A DNA stretch of 64,000 nucleotides from Paraspadella gotoi (taxonomy: Eukaryota > Chaetognatha). A program made the position numbers and the translations under genes. Positions 58,703 to 64,000 of this stretch are shown piece by piece (the first letter of the stretch is position 1; every line of letters begins with the position of its first letter). The notes under the pieces were generated by a model. The model made no database searches. It was not told where the DNA came from and was given only the letters and a program-made list of their open reading frames with translations. The stretch lies in assembly GCA_051294375.1 (NCBI GenBank), contig CM119264.1, positions 14,410,682-14,474,681 of the forward strand. Direction: 5' to 3'.

Positions 58703-60065
58703 ATGACGATCCTCATCAAAATTACGCCTCATAAACCAGAATTGGAAGACAGTAAAGTTCCGGTTGAATCCACGGTTTGTATGTAACCATAACGTCGTAG
58801 ACTGATTTACAAATATAAACAGTTCTTGGTTTTAGGACACCACTTCAGTACAATTTGTGGCTGTGAGCAAACCTGGGAAAAGACGGCTCAGTACAAAACT
58901 TGTCCTTCTAATCCTCGTCGGGATTATCGGTAACAAGCGATTTAAAAAATCTGAGAAGCGTTTCTTATTTATTGGCATTCTTAGTCGTTTAGACTTAGTA
59001 CCGTTTTATTCCTGGATCGCCGAACAAAAAGAAAAAACAAAATCGCATAGAAGAAGCTACTTATCATTTTATACATTTGATCCAGGAATAGCCGTCGTTT
59101 TTTTGACGAGCGGATTCATCGGAGGGTATTTCACAAACGTCGTCGTTCAAAGACACGGATTTTGTAGCATAAAATACATAGATGAAGACAGGTAAAAACT
59201 GCTTTGCTGCAAGGGATGGGAGTGAACGTTATTCTTAGGCAAAATTAATTTCGTTCAAAGCATTTAGGACACTAACGAATTTTAATGGACGGTTTAGCTA
59301 TGGTTTCCAACTAAATTTACGGTCATGATGATGGAAGTAAGATGGCAATTATCGCATCCTCGAACCACCTCTTGATCATCCCCCCCCCCACAAAAGGTCA
59401 GGGACTTGCGAGCTCGAGGTTAACATCCCTACCGACGATGCTGAGATCCTGGAGGTGCCGGAGATTGGCGAGTGGAGTCGGGGGAGAATCATTCACGACT
59501 TCATCGCCAACAAGACGGCCATTTTGAGTTACGACGACGACGTCGGCGATGATTTGGAAAACGTCTGTTTCGTCATGGATTTGGATCGTTCCGTGGTGCA
59601 AACCCTCCAGTTGTGGGTTTTGAATTCTGAACAGCAAGGGTGGATGATCCAAAACAATTGGGGAAAAAAATGTCAATTAGTCAGTTGTACGAGAAACAAT
59701 AAACAATAAACAATAAACGAACAGTAAATGAACAATACGCATCGGCGATCAATAAGTCTCTTAGATGATGTTCCACAAGGAATTGTCCCCATCACGAGTT
59801 GAAAAATAATTCTATAACGAGTTTATTCCACTTTATGAGGACAGAATGGACAATACCTGCCGCACGTCGAAGTGGTTCGTCGGGAAATGTTTGCGGACGG
59901 AGGGCCGAAGACGGAGGCTGAGCTTGGGAGGTTCGGATCTTTCATCCGAGAAGCCTGCAAGAATCTCAAAAGCTACACTCTCAAACGTCTGGGAGCGGGA
60001 GCTCTTCCTGGCAGGGACATCGATCTCAGGAGTTTCGGTGAAGGGAGGCAGGGAGAGAAGGGAGG

Positions 60066-60155
<90 letters not shown>

Positions 60156-60265
60156 AATATTTTATTTTAAACATTTTAGGTATCCTACACCCTCAGCGAG
60201 GAAGCAAGATGGGAGGTTTTCTCGGAATGTCCAAAAAAAAGCTAAAAAATCGTCTTCGAAGTTAA
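58703..60265 (+). CDS. BRICHOS-domain type II membrane protein B
   Basis: Exons: 58703-58774, 58836-58929, 59086-59191, 59397-59616, 59845-60037, 60180-60265; phases match; 256 residues. N-terminus MTILIKITPHKPELEDSKVP; membrane anchor over exons 2-3 (KLVLLILVGIIGIAVVFLTS then GFIGGY); then RHGFCSIKYIDEDR, closely like gene A's HGFCNVRYIDGKR. The BRICHOS domain is in exons 4-5: CELEVNIPTDDAEILEVPEI, GRIIHDFIANKTAILSYDDD, ENVCFVMDLDRSVVQ, GQYLPHVEVVRREM and EACKNLKSYTL with the second Cys. Exon 5 is 193 bp, exactly as in gene A. The C-terminus is basic (MSKKKLKNRLRS). The exon 4 donor (TGGGTTTTG) is weak, so that boundary may shift by a few codons. A GA microsatellite follows exon 5. Confidence 0.82.
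60060..60151. repeat. (GA)n microsatellite
   Basis: GA tract in the last intron of BRICHOS gene B. Confidence 0.95.
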
Positions 60266-60829
60266 AACTTGCAAATTTGAAACTGTAAATTTTCGGCGAC
60301 ATATGATTTGCTATTATAAAAGCAGTTACAGTTTGCCTTGAATGGGATCACTTCAGCTGGAAATACATTTATTTTCATATTCATTCGAATTTTAAACTCA
60401 TTTGATGCATCAAAGTTTTCTATAATAAGTTCAAAACTGGTTTTTACGAAATACATAACCTATTTTTGGCCGAGTTATAATAAAACATCTTGGCTGCTCA
60501 AACAAAACAACATTCCAGGAATTTTTAGTAATTCTGGAATTTTTTTTATTGCTAATGTTTAATGCTTCTTTCATTTTCTTTTCTTAGTTCTTAGCATATT
60601 ACATTTTGCTATATTCCACGTAAATTTAATCACTTCTGAAATGACCAGAAATGTTCTTACTTTTTTAATGAAAGAAAAATTGCACCGTAGAGAATGATTC
60701 AAAATAAAATAACATGCGTGTCGATCCTAAAAAAAATATCTAGGAAACTGTCTGTTTTCTGCTTCTCAAATAATGTAATCGTTTTGCTGACTGATTCTTT
60801 TTCAATATATAAATTGCTAGTTCGTCATA

Positions 60830-62191
60830 ATGACTATTATACACGTGGTACCGAGAAAAACGGAGCCAGAAAACGAACTTCCTCAAAAAAAGGTATTACT
60901 GACCGTAAGCCTAGTTTTTTATATTTTTTTAGTATTAGTGAAAAGTTTTAAAATCAAATAACGCTGATGAAGGCTTAAAATTCAAGCCGAAACATGTCCG
61001 TTTTCCTTTGAAAATAAAAAATCGTTATTGAAATTCGTTTAAAACTTTTCACTAATATTTTTACACAACGAAAAGAAACTTTATAACACAATTTTTTTAG
61101 TGTACATTCTGCTTTGGTGCAATCAAAGTTTCTATTAATTTAATTAATAAGCTATCTTGCAAGATAATAACATAGCAAGCTTTCAATAAAGACTGTTTAT
61201 AGTCAGATTTATCCACCCTAAGTACGTGGCTTCCCTATAAAGGATGTGGTATGTTTCTAAGAATGTTTCAATTCCATATTGTATTTTAGCGTCTTCCACC
61301 GGGATTTGTGGTTGTGAATCAAGCGGGAAGATTTTCAACGAAGCTTTTCACCCTTGTACTCATCAGCTTCTTTGGTAATAATAAAGTTGTAAAATAATCG
61401 CATGATTGAACGTAGTTCAATTATAATTTAATTTAATATTGTAGGACTCTTAACAATCGGTCTCATCACCGGCTTCACTCTTTGGCTAACGATCCGCCTC
61501 CGTTATCCGCCTCATGGCAATTACATTATCAACGGCGACGGAACTGAGTAAATCTAGGATTTCCATAAGATTTATCTAAGATTTAAGATTTAACGGTTCT
61601 TTTTTCCACTTCCAAGATCTTCCGGAGACTCGAAATCCACTATAGGAATCCCCGACGCCCTGGACACGTCGGAATGGCGCTTGGGACGAATCGTAGAGGG
61701 CTTCGATAAGTTCGTCGCTCTTGTCGACAGAGAAAAGGGGTGGTGCTTCCTCATCGCCGTCAACGGATCAGCTGGGATGTCTATGAAGGACACGCGGTTT
61801 TTAGTTGTCGAAACACCGGAAAGTACTACACAACCGTTTTTTATTTGATTTTTATTATTTCTCTTTGGTTTTTTTCCCATTTTGTTTTTGAAACCATTTT
61901 TGAAAGTTTTTTGTTTAGTTTAACGTTAATTAAGTTAAAAATTTTACTAATAATATGATATTGATCTGAATCGAAAACGATTTTTAACAGATGGAGCAAC
62001 ATCATCTAAACCGGACAGCTGGACAACGCGTTATGCTTATGGTGATCGATCGCGGGCCTCTTGAGAACAAGGAGCTCGCCGACTTTGGAGACGCAATTGT
62101 CGAATCCTGTGGGGATTTAAGGAGCTTTACGCTCAAGCATGCCAAACCTCTTCTAAATGCTAATATTACTACAACAGTAGAAAACAGCTAA
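60830..62191 (+). CDS. BRICHOS-like protein C, diverged
   Basis: Exons: 60830-60892, 61290-61374, 61445-61547, 61617-61822, 62019-62191; phases match; about 209 residues. The first exon, MTIIHVVPRKTEPENELPQK, is clearly related to that of gene B. Anchor over exons 2-3 (TKLFTLVLISFFGLLTIGLI then TGFTLWL). The domain is recognisable but eroded: SEWRLGRIVEGFDKFVALVD, KGWCFLIAVNGSA, then QRVMLMVIDRGPLENKELAD and ESCGDLRSFTLKHA. It keeps the two domain Cys (WCFL and ESCGD) but has lost the HDF...NKTA core seen in A and B. The last exon could instead begin at 61991. Either a specialised paralogue or one losing function. Confidence 0.65.
60960..61030 (+). ncRNA. Hammerhead-like motif, second copy
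   Basis: CTGATGA (60964-60970), extra A, stem GGCTT (60972-60976), loop, stem AAGCC (60984-60988), GAAAC, AT, GTC (60996-60998). The four bases before the core (AACG) pair with the four after the putative cleavage site (CGTT). Lies in intron 1 of BRICHOS gene C. Confidence 0.45.
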
Positions 62192-62880
62192 ACTAATGTC
62201 TTACTGTTTTTAAGCAGCAAAAAAAATCTAGAAAACATTCTTTCTCTTTCAGAAATCTTAGAATTAGTTTCGACTTAGCGGTCTACATGCCATACTTACA
62301 TATTATTTGACATCTTCTTTACTCTTTCAGCTGAATATGTAAAGAAGCTGAAACTACTTCGGCAGTGCGTTTAATTACTCGTTTAATAACAAACGCAGAA
62401 CATTGATGAAGATGTGGAAGACACTCCGCAAGGAATTATATGTACAGTTTAAAAACAGTACTCCCAATAACTCATAAATTAGTATCTCAAAGAGGAAAAT
62501 CAAAAGATATAAAATTTAAACAAAGACAAATAGTAAAAATTAAATCAACAACCCTGAATCTATTAATAATAATTAAAAGTTTTGAAAAAAAATTGTCTTG
62601 CACGTCTAAAATAAATAGTTTTTAAAGACAAAGGAATTTTTTATACAAGAACTTGAATTTTCGGATGACAAAACGTTACCTTAGTTACAACAATTCATGA
62701 TTCAGATTCATGACTAACAAGTTTGTGAATAAGATTGGAGAATATTGTGATACTGGCAACAATTGCTAGACACAGGGCGAGAGATACAGAATGATAGGCA
62801 TATAAAAGATAAAAAGATAGAGGAAACAAGTTTGAGCAAACAATGTCGGAACTGCCTACGATAATTAAGTGGGTGGCCGT
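62192..62880. other. No gene seen
   Basis: AT-rich 3' flank of BRICHOS gene C; no coding pattern. Confidence 0.6.
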
Positions 62881-62882
62881 GG

Positions 62883-62996
62883 TATTCCTTCCACTCGGGA
62901 TTCTTCCCAACTGGATTCCTCCCACACGGGATTCCTCCCACGTGGGTTTCCTCCCCATGGGATTCCTCCCACTCGGGTTTCCTCCCCAGCTAAGGA
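62883..62996. repeat. 17-18 bp minisatellite
   Basis: About six units of GGGATTCCTCCCACNNG (variants with AACTGG, CATGGG and CTCGGG), starting near 62885. Confidence 0.85.
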
Positions 62997-63049
62997 GATG
63001 ATAAATCACGATAATTCTTTCTGACTTTAAAATTGTGATCTCAACAGGT

Positions 63050-63300
63050 TATAACAAATCATAACTTAACAAATCATAACAGATTTCTTAATAAATCTAT
63101 GAAAAAATCTGTAAATCAATTGATCTATCAAAGAACCAGTAGATGTGCCAATAACTTCTTGCATAATTTGGTCAACTTGTATAATTTGGTCAACTTGAAT
63201 TATTTGGTCAAAATTTTTTTGATAACAGATCATTAGATTATAAATCATAACAGATTTCGTAATAAATCATTAAAATTATTAATCAATCAGTCAATAAACT
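63050..63300. repeat. AT-rich short direct repeats
   Basis: AAATCATAACAGATTTC and TAATAAATC words recur at 63057, 63072 and 63240; TATAATTTGGTCAACTTG is tandem at about 63162 and 63179. Confidence 0.7.
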
Positions 63301-63559
63301 TAAAAATTAAGTAATTAATGTTTTTATCTGTGAGAAAAAAAGAGAGAGACAAAGAGAGAGAGTAAATGTGACTTGTTTTTTCCATTAAAACTATAAGTCA
63401 AAAAAATATAAATAAATGTGACTTTTGTTTTTTCCTTTTAAACCCATTTCCACATGCACGATTCCATCGAAATTTTATAACCAGCTTAATCACACACTTT
63501 CCTACCCACACACAAAATTTTACTCCAATCCATCCATCCAATCACGAGTAATTGGAGTT

Positions 63560-63990
63560 TAATAATAAGGGGGGACGGACAGACGGATGGACGGACAGAC
63601 ATCATTTTTTATGCATAATTTATCATAAAATTATGTTCTGACATAACCTAAGTAATTTACCGAAAAGATTTAGGGGTGGGACCGACGGACCGCCAAGGTG
63701 GATTATAAAGTCAGAATCTGCGCTAAGCGGATCCAACTAGAAAGTCAATCATTAATTTGTTCACCAATTTCCTTGTTGGCCGAAGGTCTTTCCAAAGCCA
63801 GCATCCTAATTTTAAAAGGAACAGTCATTTCAAGTTGTTGATGATTACATGATGGTTAGATTTATCTTCATTTATCTATTTGTTAATTTATATATTTAAC
63901 ATCTATTTTTTAATTGCTAAGTATATTAACTAAAACAACTCAGTAAAGTTGTTCCAACTTCAAAGAATAATCGCGGCGCAACCTAAAAGA
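63560..63990. mobile_element. Possible full copy of the GGACCGACGG element
   Basis: Begins with GGGGGGACGGACAGACGGAT, passes through GACCGACGGACCGCCAAGGT and GCGGATCCAACTAG (as at 23210), and ends near GTTGTTCC...TCGCGGCGCAAC (as at 19183 and 19712). This joins two dispersed repeat words of the window in one segment, suggesting they are parts of one element family. No coding capacity. Confidence 0.45.
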
Positions 63991-64000
63991 ATTCTTTTTT

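Noticed and set aside
62883-62996. Possible CRISPR-like array
   Set aside because: Units are contiguous with no spacers, and the window is clearly animal DNA.
62714-63009. Minus-strand open frame with GRNPMGRKP-like peptide repeats
   Set aside because: Translation of the 17-18 bp minisatellite; no gene context.

Overview
This window is animal nuclear DNA, AT-rich and full of repeats, with small multi-exon genes. The evidence is GT-AG introns of about 80 bp to 1.5 kb with matching phases, an animal-type tRNA-Asn relic, and extracellular or immune domains (GT10 fucosyltransferase, Ly6, alpha-carbonic anhydrase, LDL-receptor class A, TIR, BPI/LBP, BRICHOS). A marine invertebrate is likely, but I cannot name the phylum. 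Four short runs of N mark assembly gaps.

Layout. 1-7.7 kb: no convincing gene; simple repeats and a 1-kb purine-rich minisatellite. 7.75-8.99 kb: two-exon alpha-1,3-fucosyltransferase (+). 9-17 kb: gene-poor, with a dead Tc1 transposase, a tRNA-Asn relic, foldback DNA and minisatellites. 17.1-22.7 kb: eight-exon membrane protein with a Lys/Glu-rich centre (-), carrying a 1.3-kb inverted duplication around a gap inside one intron. 23.2-29.3 kb: a unit with a Ly6-like gene (+) and a multi-pass membrane-protein gene (-); the same 6 kb recurs at 29.3-35.3 kb riddled with single-base insertions, most likely uncorrected long-read sequence. 37.06-38.2 kb: tentative secreted Cys-containing protein (+). 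38.9-40.7 kb: decayed transposon-like coding sequence. 42.4-43.8 kb: alpha-carbonic anhydrase (+). 44.7-46.7 kb: type I membrane protein with an LDLa domain (+). 47.7-52.8 kb: nine-exon gene (-) coding, in one phase-consistent model, for TIR, SAM-like and BPI/LBP lipid-binding domains. 54.4-62.2 kb: three tandem BRICHOS-domain genes (+) with the same exon phases. 62.2-64 kb: repeats only.

The most interesting object is the TIR-SAM-BPI gene. It joins a TIR signalling or NAD-processing fold to the fold of the LPS-binding proteins BPI and LBP. Next are the BRICHOS triplet and a dispersed repeat whose motif resembles a hammerhead ribozyme, with covarying stem II sequence in several copies.

Most genes here act at the cell surface or in the secretory pathway, but they look like independent neighbours rather than a pathway. 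Exon boundaries were deduced by hand from splice signals and phase. No database search was possible.
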